Shown one piece after another: positions 16,123-24,029 of a stretch of DNA of 64,000 nt (positions within the stretch are counted from its first letter, which is position 1; each line of letters opens with the position of its first letter). The position numbers and the translations under genes were made by a program. Under the pieces are notes generated by a model. It ran no database searches. It saw nothing but the letters and a program-made list of their open reading frames with translations, and was not told the origin of the DNA. The stretch comes from CAZSAT01 sp964604675 (GTDB lineage: Bacteria > Myxococcota_A > UBA796 > CAJQPC01). Where the stretch lies: NCBI GenBank assembly GCA_964604675.1, contig CAZSAT010000005.1:1-64000 (forward strand). Direction: 5' to 3'.

Positions 16123-16635
16123 ATGCCCATGGGCTTGCTGGTGCTTGCGGCGATGGCCGACCCTGGCGACTCACTCTCGGGGGTCGTCGTCGGCTCTCCC
16201 CCGCCAGCGCTGCTCTCCACCGACACGTTTGACGCGGCACTTGCGGCGAAGGTGAACGTGGCTGGCCTCGATGGCCGCGTCATGGCGACGCTGTGTGGTG
16301 AGATGGTCCATGAGGTGACCTTCTCTGCCGTGTTCGTGCACATGACGGCCGCAGCGGAACTCGGGCCAGCGCTACCCCCGTTCGCGGAGGTGTCAGCTGA
16401 CCCTCTCGGAGACAGCGAGACTGCAGCACGCGCTCTTCTCCGGTCGCTGGAGGCAGCGGGATGGACTGGAGGCCCGGCGCCAGACGAGCCACTGCGCGCA
16501 CTTCAGTTCGTAGGGAAGACGTACCAGTCCGGAGTACACGCTCGACTGCTCGGCTGGAACTGCCAGGGCGACGGCATCGTGTGCGCGGTCAACCTAACAG
16601 CGAGTGACACGGCGCCCTGTGTGGCGGGCCTGTAA
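16123..16635 (+). CDS. Hypothetical protein, possibly secreted
   Basis: The 170-residue frame opens MPMGLLVLAAMADPGDS, which resembles a short signal peptide with an Ala-rich cleavage region. Later parts are mixed alpha/beta with four Cys (LCGEM, NCQGDGIVCAV, APCVAG), which could form disulfides after export. A TACACT element just upstream could be a -10. The 194 bp between the sulfatase stop and this start hold nothing else I recognise. Base composition is slightly less GC-rich than its neighbours and it sits beside a toxin-antitoxin pair, so it may be acquired. I recognise no family. Confidence 0.4.
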   Translation: MPMGLLVLAAMADPGDSLSGVVVGSPPPALLSTDTFDAALAAKVNVAGLDGRVMATLCGEMVHEVTFSAVFVHMTAAAELGPALPPFAEVSADPLGDSETAARALLRSLEAAGWTGGPAPDEPLRALQFVGKTYQSGVHARLLGWNCQGDGIVCAVNLTASDTAPCVAGL

Positions 16636-16689
16636 TCGAGTTCGCCGTTGGAGTGAGCACTCAGCGGCCGCCCAACATGTCATGCCAGC

Positions 16690-17208
16690 CTATCGGGCGC
16701 TCAACGAGTCGGGATCCCCGGTTTGCTCCGGAAAGGCGAGGGGGTCGGTCAGATCATCGTGTAGCTCAACGGCCAAGTCGAGCACCTCCTGGATGACTTC
16801 TCCCAAGGTCGGCCAGTCTCCTCCGACCCACCTGGGACTCCCGTTGAGTTCCTCCCCGGTTCGGGGATCGAAGCCGTGGACGTGGTGGCGGTCGTTCTGT
16901 CCCGGGTGAGCGTGGGCGCTGTCGTACCTGAGGATGGCGACATCGCCGCGGCCAACATTGTAGGCGTAGTCGCGGGTGCGGGCCCAAGCGATGCCTGCCT
17001 GCTCCCACACGTCCACGCGCTTCCAGACGTCGATACGAAAACCGCCCCGACAGCCCACCCAACCGCCGAGAATGAGGGCGCCGGCCTGGGGAGTCCATTC
17101 CAGGTGGTCCTCGACTGCACCTTCGTCCTCAAACCTCGACATGACGGTGTCGTGGATCGTGAGGTAGGTCCCGAGGCGATTAGCGCTGTGCTTCCCGGAG
17201 CCTGACAA
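16690..17208 (-). CDS. TumE-like (DUF6516) toxin candidate
   Basis: A protein of up to 172 residues. Its core resembles TumE/DUF6516 proteins: ARTRDYAYNVGRGDVAILRYDS, then HPGQNDRHHVHGFD (clustered His), then EVIQEVLDLAVELHD. TumE is the presumed toxin of a toxin-antitoxin family of unsettled mechanism. I use the TTG at 17208 because GGAGGG lies seven bases upstream; an ATG at 17142 (MSRFEDEG) is the alternative. Either start puts it directly after, or 29 bp into, the small gene at 17180-17458, as expected of a coupled pair. The family match is by pattern only. Confidence 0.5.
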   Translation of the reverse strand: MSGSGKHSANRLGTYLTIHDTVMSRFEDEGAVEDHLEWTPQAGALILGGWVGCRGGFRIDVWKRVDVWEQAGIAWARTRDYAYNVGRGDVAILRYDSAHAHPGQNDRHHVHGFDPRTGEELNGSPRWVGGDWPTLGEVIQEVLDLAVELHDDLTDPLAFPEQTGDPDSLSAR

Positions 17209-17458
17209 GCTCGTCCCTCCGCCTAAGCTGAAGGAGCCACTGGCAGATCTCCCAGGTCTCCTGCAGCTCACCCGCGTCAAGCTTCCGCAGCATCTCAGCC
17301 GAGGTGAGAGTGTGCGTGCGCTCGTACAGCGCGATGATCGACGCGGCGTCAGCGAGCTCGCCGTTCGGCACTCGCTGCGTGCGCTGAACGAGATCTTGAA
17401 GCGCGTCCGATCGCGCCGCGCCTGTCAGTCCTCGGAGCTTGGCGGAGCCGATGGACAC
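17180..17458 (-). CDS. Small helical protein, putative antitoxin partner
   Basis: This 92-residue protein is almost entirely helical and charged: RSDALQDLVQRTQRVPNGELADAAS in the first half and TSAEMLRKLDAGELQETWEICQWLLQLRRRDELVRL near the end. I start it at GTG 17458, where AAGG lies about seven bases upstream; the longer frame to 17494 has no such site. It lies upstream of and overlaps the TumE-like gene, the usual order for an antitoxin. It does not look like the helix-turn-helix TumA antitoxin, so if the pair is real the antitoxin type is different. Confidence 0.45.
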   Translation of the reverse strand: MSIGSAKLRGLTGAARSDALQDLVQRTQRVPNGELADAASIIALYERTHTLTSAEMLRKLDAGELQETWEICQWLLQLRRRDELVRLREAQR

Positions 17459-17576
17459 TTCGTCACCTTGCCTGCAGTCACCTGTTCGTAACACTACACT
17501 AGCCGAAGCGCGTCCGCCGGCGATCCGTCAGCCCTTCCTGGTCCGCCCACGCAAGTAGCTCTGGCATTATCGCGCG

Positions 17577-18059
17577 ATGCCGCTCCTCGCCCTCTTCGCC
17601 TGCGCCACCCAAAGCGGCACCGTGCCCGCCGACACCGAAGCCGCGCCCGCCGACACCGCGGTCGAGCGGGTCGAGCACGATGCCGACCACGACGGCTACG
17701 ACGCCGAAACCCACGGCGGGGACGACTGCGACACCTTCGCGCGGCCCGCGGGCACCGCCGACGTGTCCTGGCAGACCGACCTGGTGGTGACCGAGGCCTT
17801 CGACGGCCAGAAGCACCTCGGCCCCTGGGTGGACGACGTGTCGAGCTGCCTCTTCGACACGCGGACCGGGCGGCTGCTCGTGCTGAGCGACGAGACCTCG
17901 CGGGTGCTCGACGTCGCCTTGGACGGCACGGTGGTCGACGATCTCTGGGTCGACATCTCCCACGCCGGAGACGACAAGCCCGAGGGGATCACGCTCAACA
18001 CCGACGACGAGCTCGTGATCGCCGGGGAGCCGAACGTGATCCGGGTCTACGGACCCTGA
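17577..18059 (+). CDS. SdiA-regulated-like lipoprotein
   Basis: The 160-residue product starts MPLLALFACATQSG, a short lipoprotein signal. An Asp-rich stretch (HDADHDGYDAETHGGDDCDTF) resembles one MopE-type metal-binding unit. The C-terminal ~90 residues match part of the SdiA-regulated/YjiK beta-propeller pattern: RLLVLSDETSRVLDVALDGTVVD, then DDKPEGITLNTDDELVIAGEPNVIRVY. Only about one or two blades are present, so it is shorter than full YjiK-like proteins and may be a reduced version. It ends three bases before the next gene, so the two are likely co-expressed. Calcium binding is inferred. Confidence 0.6.
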   Translation: MPLLALFACATQSGTVPADTEAAPADTAVERVEHDADHDGYDAETHGGDDCDTFARPAGTADVSWQTDLVVTEAFDGQKHLGPWVDDVSSCLFDTRTGRLLVLSDETSRVLDVALDGTVVDDLWVDISHAGDDKPEGITLNTDDELVIAGEPNVIRVYGP

Positions 18060-18062
18060 GCG

Positions 18063-19172
18063 GTGAGCTCGGACGACTCGGACCGGCCCACCGAGGCGCA
18101 CCCGCCCGAGCTGCCCGACGTGCGCGCCGACGGCGTGCTCGCCGGTCTGATCCTGGTGGGCAACGGAGGCATCGCCACGATCCTCACCGGGGTGGCCGCG
18201 GTGGAGTGGACGCCGCTCTGGCTCCTCGGACACGTCTTCGCGATCGGCATCGTGGTGCTCGGCGCGACCATGGCCACCCTGGGCATGCCGGGGGCGAAGC
18301 CGAGCGGCTTGCGGAAGCTCGCGCGGCTCACGTCCTACTGGCTGTGGCTCTGGCCGCTCGTGGTGGCCCTCGGCATGCTCTTCGGCCTTGCGGAGGAGGT
18401 GCTGGTGGTCCCCGCCGTGGGCTTCCTCCTCCACGTCGCAGCCATGAGCGCCCACCTCACCCGTGCCGCCGGCGGCCGTTGGTTGGTCCTGACGCGCTAC
18501 CTCGGGGCGCTGTTGGTCGCCTACGGTGTCCCCGTCGCGGCCACCCTGGTGCTGATCGGTGAGCTGCTGTACGCGTGGCGCACCCTCCCGGCGGCGCTCC
18601 TGGTGCTGTGCGTCACGGCCGTCGCGCTGGTGGGCACGGGCCTGGCCAACCTCCGGGGCCGGGCCTTTCGAGGCTCGACGCCGCGGCGGGGCAGCGACGC
18701 CTGGCGGGCGTGGCACGCACTGGCGCGGCGGCGAGCGCTCGATCTCTCCGCCACCGACTGGGGCGTGCAGCTCACGGGGGCGGCGAGCGTGCAGTTGATC
18801 CTCCAGGATCTTCCGCACCGGCTGATCGTGGAGGTCCGTCTCCCAGGCATGGCGGGCACGTGGGTCACTCGCCGGCAGGACCAGGGGCCGGGCTTCGGCG
18901 ACGCCGTGCTGGACCTGCTCCTGAGCGCAGACGGCCCAGGAAGGACGGCCCTCGCCCGCCACCGCGAGCTGCTCCTGGAGGTGTTCACCGGCCACGAGGC
19001 CGAGCTGGTCGGCGGGTTCTACCGGCTGGAGGCGAGCGGCCTCGCTCTGGCTCGGTACGTGACCGTGGTCGAGGGCTCCTGCGCCCCGACGCCGGATCTC
19101 GAGACCTTGCTGGAGCGGATCGACGAGCTGCGCGCAGCTCTGGACGAGCGTCCAGGCGAGGGCCGGGCGTAG
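18063..19172 (+). CDS. Polytopic membrane protein, unknown function
   Basis: The 369-residue protein starts at GTG 18063 with an acidic cytosolic leader (SSDDSDRPTEAHPPELPD). About six hydrophobic segments follow between residues 24 and 200, for example LAGLILVGNGGIATILTGVA, LWLWPLVVALGMLFGL and AALLVLCVTAVALVGTGLA. The soluble C-terminal ~165 residues contain an Arg-rich stretch and a mixed alpha/beta domain ending in a helix (LETLLERIDELRAALDE). It follows the SdiA-regulated-like lipoprotein by three bases. I recognise no family or catalytic residue. Confidence 0.6.
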   Translation: MSSDDSDRPTEAHPPELPDVRADGVLAGLILVGNGGIATILTGVAAVEWTPLWLLGHVFAIGIVVLGATMATLGMPGAKPSGLRKLARLTSYWLWLWPLVVALGMLFGLAEEVLVVPAVGFLLHVAAMSAHLTRAAGGRWLVLTRYLGALLVAYGVPVAATLVLIGELLYAWRTLPAALLVLCVTAVALVGTGLANLRGRAFRGSTPRRGSDAWRAWHALARRRALDLSATDWGVQLTGAASVQLILQDLPHRLIVEVRLPGMAGTWVTRRQDQGPGFGDAVLDLLLSADGPGRTALARHRELLLEVFTGHEAELVGGFYRLEASGLALARYVTVVEGSCAPTPDLETLLERIDELRAALDERPGEGRA

Positions 19173-19231
19173 GGGAGGATGAATGAACACCGGCCCCGGG
19201 CGTCGAGCCGCTCGATCCCCGGGAGCCCGCC

Positions 19232-20482
19232 TTGATCCTCGCCCTGATCGCCTGCAGCCACGACACCGCCCTCTCCAGCCGTGCGTGCTCCGACCTCGAC
19301 TGCGACGGCCTCACCGACCTCGTCACCGCCGGCGCCGACGCCGTCCACACCTGGAGCCCCAGCGACGCGGCCTACGAGGAGTCGGCCGCCTTCGAGACCG
19401 ACGAGGTGCGCGACCTCGCCACCGGCGACCTCGACGGCGACGGCTACCAGGACCTGGTGGTGTGCGGCGCCAGCGACACGCTCATCCTCTGGGGCGACAC
19501 GAGCGGGCCGGGCACCGAGATCAGCGACCTCGGGGCCCACAGCTGCGAGGCCGTGCTGGTCGACGACTTCGACGCCGACGGGGTCGACGACCTGGTCGTG
19601 CTCCGCGCCAGCGAGGACGGGCAGAGCCCCATCGACAGCCTGGTGGTGGGGGCCAGCGACCGGATCATCACGCTAGAACCCCTCCCCACCACCGGTGCGA
19701 TCGCCGGCGCGAGCGGGGACTTCGACGGCAACGGCACCACGGACCTGGCGGTGTGCAACCGGCACGACCCGACCGCCCGGAGCTGGTCCACGGCCACGAG
19801 CCATGTCTACGCCGGCACGGGCCAGGCGATGGCGATGGGGCTCGACACCGACCCGACGCGGCTCGAGACCGCAGGCTGCACCGACGTGGTCGCGCACGAC
19901 CTCGACCGCGACGGCTACAGCGAGCTGCTCTTCCCGGCGCTGTCGGGCGCCGAGGGTCCCCCGACCATTCCCCTGTACTGGGGCAGCGCGAAGGGCTTCG
20001 CCGACGAACCGACCGCGTTGCCCGCGAGCGCCTCGCTCACGGCCGCGATCGGCGACGTCGACGGCGACGGCTGGGACGACATCGTGCTTCCGGCCTTCCA
20101 CGGCCACGAGAGCCTGGTGGTCTGGAACGGGCCCGCGGGCCTCGAGGGCACCGACGTCCTGTTCGAGGGCGTGGGCTTCGCCGACGCGCTGGTCGTCGAC
20201 CTCGACGGCGACGGCGACCAGGAGGTCGTGCTCGGCCGACGCTACGACGAGGGCGCCTCCCCCGGTCACAGCGTGGTGCTCTACCAGAACGGCCAGGTCG
20301 ACACGCTGCCCACGGGGAGCGTGACGTGGCTCGGTGCCGCCGACGTGGACGCCGACGGTCTGGACGAGCTGCTGGTGAGCAACCTCGCCTCCGGGCCACA
20401 GGTCTTCCGTGCCGACGGCACGGTCGTCGAGCTCCCCGGGGCCGGCAGCTGGGGGCCCGTGCTGGCGGTCGGCGCGGAGTAG
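19232..20482 (+). CDS. FG-GAP/VCBS-repeat lipoprotein
   Basis: The 416-residue protein starts at TTG 19232 with MILALIACSHDTA, a lipoprotein signal with a typical lipobox. GGGAG lies a few bases upstream of the TTG and decides the start. It contains about seven FG-GAP/VCBS-type repeats with calcium loops such as DLDCDGLTDLV, DLDGDGYQDLVV, DFDADGVDDLVV, DVDGDGWDDIVLP and DVDADGLDELLV, which should fold as a seven-bladed integrin-like propeller. It is probably an exported binding protein held on a membrane; the ligand is unknown. It converges with a second FG-GAP lipoprotein whose stop is 9 bp away. Confidence 0.75.
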   Translation: MILALIACSHDTALSSRACSDLDCDGLTDLVTAGADAVHTWSPSDAAYEESAAFETDEVRDLATGDLDGDGYQDLVVCGASDTLILWGDTSGPGTEISDLGAHSCEAVLVDDFDADGVDDLVVLRASEDGQSPIDSLVVGASDRIITLEPLPTTGAIAGASGDFDGNGTTDLAVCNRHDPTARSWSTATSHVYAGTGQAMAMGLDTDPTRLETAGCTDVVAHDLDRDGYSELLFPALSGAEGPPTIPLYWGSAKGFADEPTALPASASLTAAIGDVDGDGWDDIVLPAFHGHESLVVWNGPAGLEGTDVLFEGVGFADALVVDLDGDGDQEVVLGRRYDEGASPGHSVVLYQNGQVDTLPTGSVTWLGAADVDADGLDELLVSNLASGPQVFRADGTVVELPGAGSWGPVLAVGAE

Positions 20483-20491
20483 CGTCCGCCG

Positions 20492-21952
20492 CTACGGCAG
20501 GTCCGCCCCGGACCAGACGAAGACCTCCCCGCTGTCGCCAGAGACGCCGCTACCGGCCGTGGCCAGCAGGTCGGGCGTGCCGTCCCCGGTGAAGTCGGCG
20601 CCGGCGAGGGCCACGATGCCCGCCTCCCGGTTCGAACGGTCTCCGTAGATCCAGGGCCCGAGCTCCCCCGGATCGACGAGCAGGCTGCCCGTCTCGCCGC
20701 CCGTCACCAGCAGGCACGCGCCTGCATCGCTGGCGTCCTCCGAGTCAGTGCCCGCTGCGCAGACCACGATCTCGGCGAGCCCGTCGCCGTCGAGATCGCC
20801 CGGCGCAGCGATCGCCGAGCCGAGCCGACCACCCTGCTGGTTGCCGAAGATCCGGAAGTCCAGCTGGTTGGGCTGCAGGTCCCCGCTCGAGCCCCCCGTG
20901 ATCAGGTACACCACCCCCGACTCCGTGGCCGAGCCATCGAGGTCCGCGCCGCCGGTGAGCACGTCGGCCAGCCCGTCGCCGTCGAAGTCGCCGACACCGA
21001 CCACCTGAGCACCCGTGGCGCTGCCGCTGTCGCCGTCGAGGCGGACGGCTGCGTCGTCGAGGTCCAGCTCGCCGTCGAGATCGCGCTCGAAGAGGTAGAC
21101 GGCGCCGCCGCCTCCCTCGTCGCCCGGCGCCCCGATCGCGAGGTCGTCGCGCCCGTCACCGTCGGTGTCGCCGGCGTTGGCCACCGACGTGCCGGCGGCG
21201 TCGCTCTCCACGTTGGAGACGATGCGGCCGATCGCCCCGTCGAGGGCCTCGCTCCCCTCGGGCACGCCGACGTACGCGTACACGGTGCTCCCGCTCTCGC
21301 CCTTGCCGCGGGGCGCCCCGACCAGGAGCGTGGGCCCCCCCATGTCGGCGATGGCCAGCGCGGCGCCCGTGCCCTCGTCGCCGGTGAGCGTGGGCGCGAA
21401 GCGGATGTCGGCTTCCGCACCGCCGACGAGCACGTAGACCGTGTCGAGTCCCGGGGCACCGACCACCGCGTCGTCCGTGCCGTCCCCGTCGAGGTCGCCG
21501 AGCAGGAGCCCGGTGCCCAGCTCGGCGTAGACCGTGGACGAGGCCCAGGGGGTGGCCACGTCCTCGATGTCCCGGGTGCCCGCGTCGATCGGACCCGTGA
21601 GCAGGTAGGCCACCCCCGCGGCCTTGGTCAGCCCACCGGTGGCCCACGGGGCGCCGATCAGGAGGTCGGCCGCGCCATCGGCGTCGAAGTCTCCGGCAGC
21701 CATCGCGGCACCGGCCGCCTCGCCGCCGCTGCCCTCGAGCAAGGCGTGCGCGTCGCCGAAGTCGTAGGAGGGGTAGGACCCCGTGTCGCCGCCATCGCCG
21801 CCGTCGCCGCCGTCGCCGCCGTCGCCGCCGTCGCCGCCGTCGCCGCCGTCGCCGCCGCTGTCGCCGCTGCTGCTCGGAGGCGCGTCCGGGGGAGGACCGG
21901 TGTCGCCGGGATCGTCACCGCTGCAGGCGATCAAGCTGATGAGCAGGAACAT
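20492..21952 (-). CDS. FG-GAP-repeat lipoprotein with Gly-Gly-Asp linker
   Basis: The 486-residue protein starts MFLLISLIACSGDDPGDTG, a lipoprotein signal preceded by a GGAGGAGG ribosome-binding site. Residues about 29-58 are a (Gly-Gly-Asp)n spacer encoded by a 9-bp tandem repeat. The rest is seven integrin-type FG-GAP blades with calcium loops: DFDADGAADLLIGAP, DLDGDGTDDAVVGAP, DTDGDGRDDLAIGAP, DFDGDGLADVLTGG, DLDGDGLAEIVV and DFTGDGTPDLLA. An exported propeller-type binding protein. The GAP tripeptides make it closer to integrin-alpha-like proteins than its convergent neighbour. Ligand unknown. Confidence 0.75.
   Translation of the reverse strand: MFLLISLIACSGDDPGDTGPPPDAPPSSSGDSGGDGGDGGDGGDGGDGGDGGDGGDTGSYPSYDFGDAHALLEGSGGEAAGAAMAAGDFDADGAADLLIGAPWATGGLTKAAGVAYLLTGPIDAGTRDIEDVATPWASSTVYAELGTGLLLGDLDGDGTDDAVVGAPGLDTVYVLVGGAEADIRFAPTLTGDEGTGAALAIADMGGPTLLVGAPRGKGESGSTVYAYVGVPEGSEALDGAIGRIVSNVESDAAGTSVANAGDTDGDGRDDLAIGAPGDEGGGGAVYLFERDLDGELDLDDAAVRLDGDSGSATGAQVVGVGDFDGDGLADVLTGGADLDGSATESGVVYLITGGSSGDLQPNQLDFRIFGNQQGGRLGSAIAAPGDLDGDGLAEIVVCAAGTDSEDASDAGACLLVTGGETGSLLVDPGELGPWIYGDRSNREAGIVALAGADFTGDGTPDLLATAGSGVSGDSGEVFVWSGADLP
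21785..21856. repeat. 9-bp tandem repeat (8 units) encoding a Gly-Gly-Asp spacer
   Basis: Eight head-to-tail copies of GTCGCCGCC (plus-strand reading), the second unit having A in place of the first G. On the coding minus strand each unit reads GGC GGC GAC, so copy-number changes keep the frame and merely lengthen or shorten the spacer behind the lipid anchor of the FG-GAP lipoprotein. Confidence 0.9.
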
Positions 21953-22048
21953 GGACCCTCCTCCTGAGAGCGTAGCGCGACGGGGTGGCCCGCGGCCCCG
22001 GGCTGCGGGGTTAGGCGTGTAGCTCGCCCCACGGCGCCCGGAGGACCG

Positions 22049-24028
22049 ATGACGAGCTGGTGGATCACAGGCGCTGTGCTGCTGACCACGGCCTGCAAGG
22101 ACGGTGGCGACACCGGCACCGACACGGCCATCGCGCCGAGCGACGACACTGCCGCGGTGGACGCCTGCGAGGCCACCACCTGGTACGCCGACGCCGACGG
22201 CGACGGCTACGGCGACGAAGGCATCAGCGAGGAGGCGTGCGATCCCCCCGCGGACTTCGTGGCCGACGCCACCGACTGCGACGATGCCGACGCCGACGCC
22301 TTTCCAGGCGCCGCGGAGATCTGCGACGGCGCCGACAACGACTGCGACGACCTGGTCGACGACGACGACGGCGACCTCGACGCCACGACCACCACGACCT
22401 GGTACGCCGACGACGACGCCGATGGCTACGGCGACGCCGCCACCAGCACCGCCGCGTGCGTCGCCCCGAGCACCCACGTCGCCGACGCGACCGACTGCGA
22501 CGATGCCGAGGCAGCCGTGAACCCCGGCGCGGTCGAGGTGTGCGACGAGCTCGACAACGACTGCGACACCCTGGTCGACGACGACGACGACAGCGTGGAT
22601 GCTGACACGGTCTGGTACGCGGACTCCGACGACGACGGTGGGGGCGACCCGGAGAGCACGACCTCGGCCTGCGACCAGCCCAGCGGCCACGTGGCCACCG
22701 GCACCGACTGCGACGACGCCGACAGCGCGGTGCACGCAGAAGCCGTGGAGATCTGCGACGCGCTCGACAACGACTGCGACACCCTGGTCGACGACGACGA
22801 CGACGACCTCGACACCGCCACCGCCACGATCTGGTACGGCGACAGCGACACCGATGGCTACGGATCCGCGGCCGACATCGCCGTCTCCTGCGTCACGCCC
22901 AGCGGGTACGTCGCCGACGGCACCGACTGCGACGACACCGACAGCGCGGTCCACCCGGCGGCCACCGAGGTCTGCGACGACCTCGACAACGACTGCGACG
23001 TGTTCATCGACGACGCCGACGGGAGCCTCGACGCGACCACGGGGAGCACCTTCTACGGCGACTCCGACGGCGACGGCTACGGCGACAGCGCCACGACCAC
23101 CGACGCGTGCGAAGCGCCCCGAGGCTACGTGGACGACGCCACCGATTGCGACGACGGCGACGCGGCCGTGAGCCCGGACGCGAGCGAGGTCTGCGACGGC
23201 GTAGACAACGACTGCGACGCCCTCGTCGACGACGACGACGGAAGCCTCGACGCCGCCACGGCCACCACCTGGTACGCCGACGCCGACGCCGACGGCTACG
23301 GCACCTCGAGCTCCTCCTCGGTCGCCTGCAACGCGCCGAGCGCCCACGTCGACGACGCCACGGACTGCGACGACGCCGACGCCGACGTCAACCCGATCGC
23401 CGACGAGGTCTGCGACGAGGTCGACAACGACTGCGACGGGCTGATCGACGACGACGACGACTCGACCGTGGAGGCCTGCTGGGGGGGACTGGTCGTCGAC
23501 GACCTGAGGGCGGGTGACCTGGTGGTGAGCGAGGTGATGCAGAACCCCTCGGCGGTCAGCGACTCCGACGGCGAGTGGTTCGAGCTCTACGTGGACACGA
23601 GCACCGACGTGGACCTCGAGGGGCTCTGGATCGTCGACGACGCCACGAGCGCCGAGGGCTTCGAGGTGCTCGGGACGCTCACGGCGTCGCCGGGCAGCTA
23701 CCTGGTGTTCGCGGTCGGCGACGATGCGGCGGTCAACGGCGGCCTCCCAACGGTCGACTATGCCTACGCCTACGGCGATCTCTCGCTGGGCAACGGCGCC
23801 GACGGCCTCAGCGCGGAGACGGCCGACGGCACGGTCATCGACGCCGTCACCTGGGACGGGGGCTCCGCGTTCCCGGACCCGACCGGCGCCAGCATGACGC
23901 TGATCGAGGGCGGTGACTACGACGACGCCTACAACGACGACGGCGCCAACTGGTGCGAGGAAGGCGCGAGCACCTACGGCGACGGTGACTTCGGCACGCC
24001 CGGCAGCGACGGCGCCTCCTGCCTCTGA
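22049..24028 (+). CDS. MopE-like Asp/Cys-repeat lipoprotein with lamin-tail domain
   Basis: This 659-residue protein begins MTSWWITGAVLLTTACKDGGD, a lipoprotein signal, with GGAGG upstream. From residue 40 to about 475 it has six repeats of roughly 70 residues, each reading WYADxDGDGYG... DATDCDDAD...EVCDxxDNDCDxLVDDDD. This is the putative metal-binding (MopE-type) motif, with paired Cys and EF-hand-like acidic loops. The C-terminal 170 residues look like a lamin-tail domain: GDLVVSEVMQNPSAVSDSDGEWFEL, then DLEGLWIVDD and GSYLVFAVGD. Known relatives are surface or secreted. The protein is strongly acidic, suggesting calcium or copper binding. It converges with the next gene, whose stop is one base away. 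Confidence 0.8.
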   Translation: MTSWWITGAVLLTTACKDGGDTGTDTAIAPSDDTAAVDACEATTWYADADGDGYGDEGISEEACDPPADFVADATDCDDADADAFPGAAEICDGADNDCDDLVDDDDGDLDATTTTTWYADDDADGYGDAATSTAACVAPSTHVADATDCDDAEAAVNPGAVEVCDELDNDCDTLVDDDDDSVDADTVWYADSDDDGGGDPESTTSACDQPSGHVATGTDCDDADSAVHAEAVEICDALDNDCDTLVDDDDDDLDTATATIWYGDSDTDGYGSAADIAVSCVTPSGYVADGTDCDDTDSAVHPAATEVCDDLDNDCDVFIDDADGSLDATTGSTFYGDSDGDGYGDSATTTDACEAPRGYVDDATDCDDGDAAVSPDASEVCDGVDNDCDALVDDDDGSLDAATATTWYADADADGYGTSSSSSVACNAPSAHVDDATDCDDADADVNPIADEVCDEVDNDCDGLIDDDDDSTVEACWGGLVVDDLRAGDLVVSEVMQNPSAVSDSDGEWFELYVDTSTDVDLEGLWIVDDATSAEGFEVLGTLTASPGSYLVFAVGDDAAVNGGLPTVDYAYAYGDLSLGNGADGLSAETADGTVIDAVTWDGGSAFPDPTGASMTLIEGGDYDDAYNDDGANWCEEGASTYGDGDFGTPGSDGASCL

Positions 24029-24029
24029 C

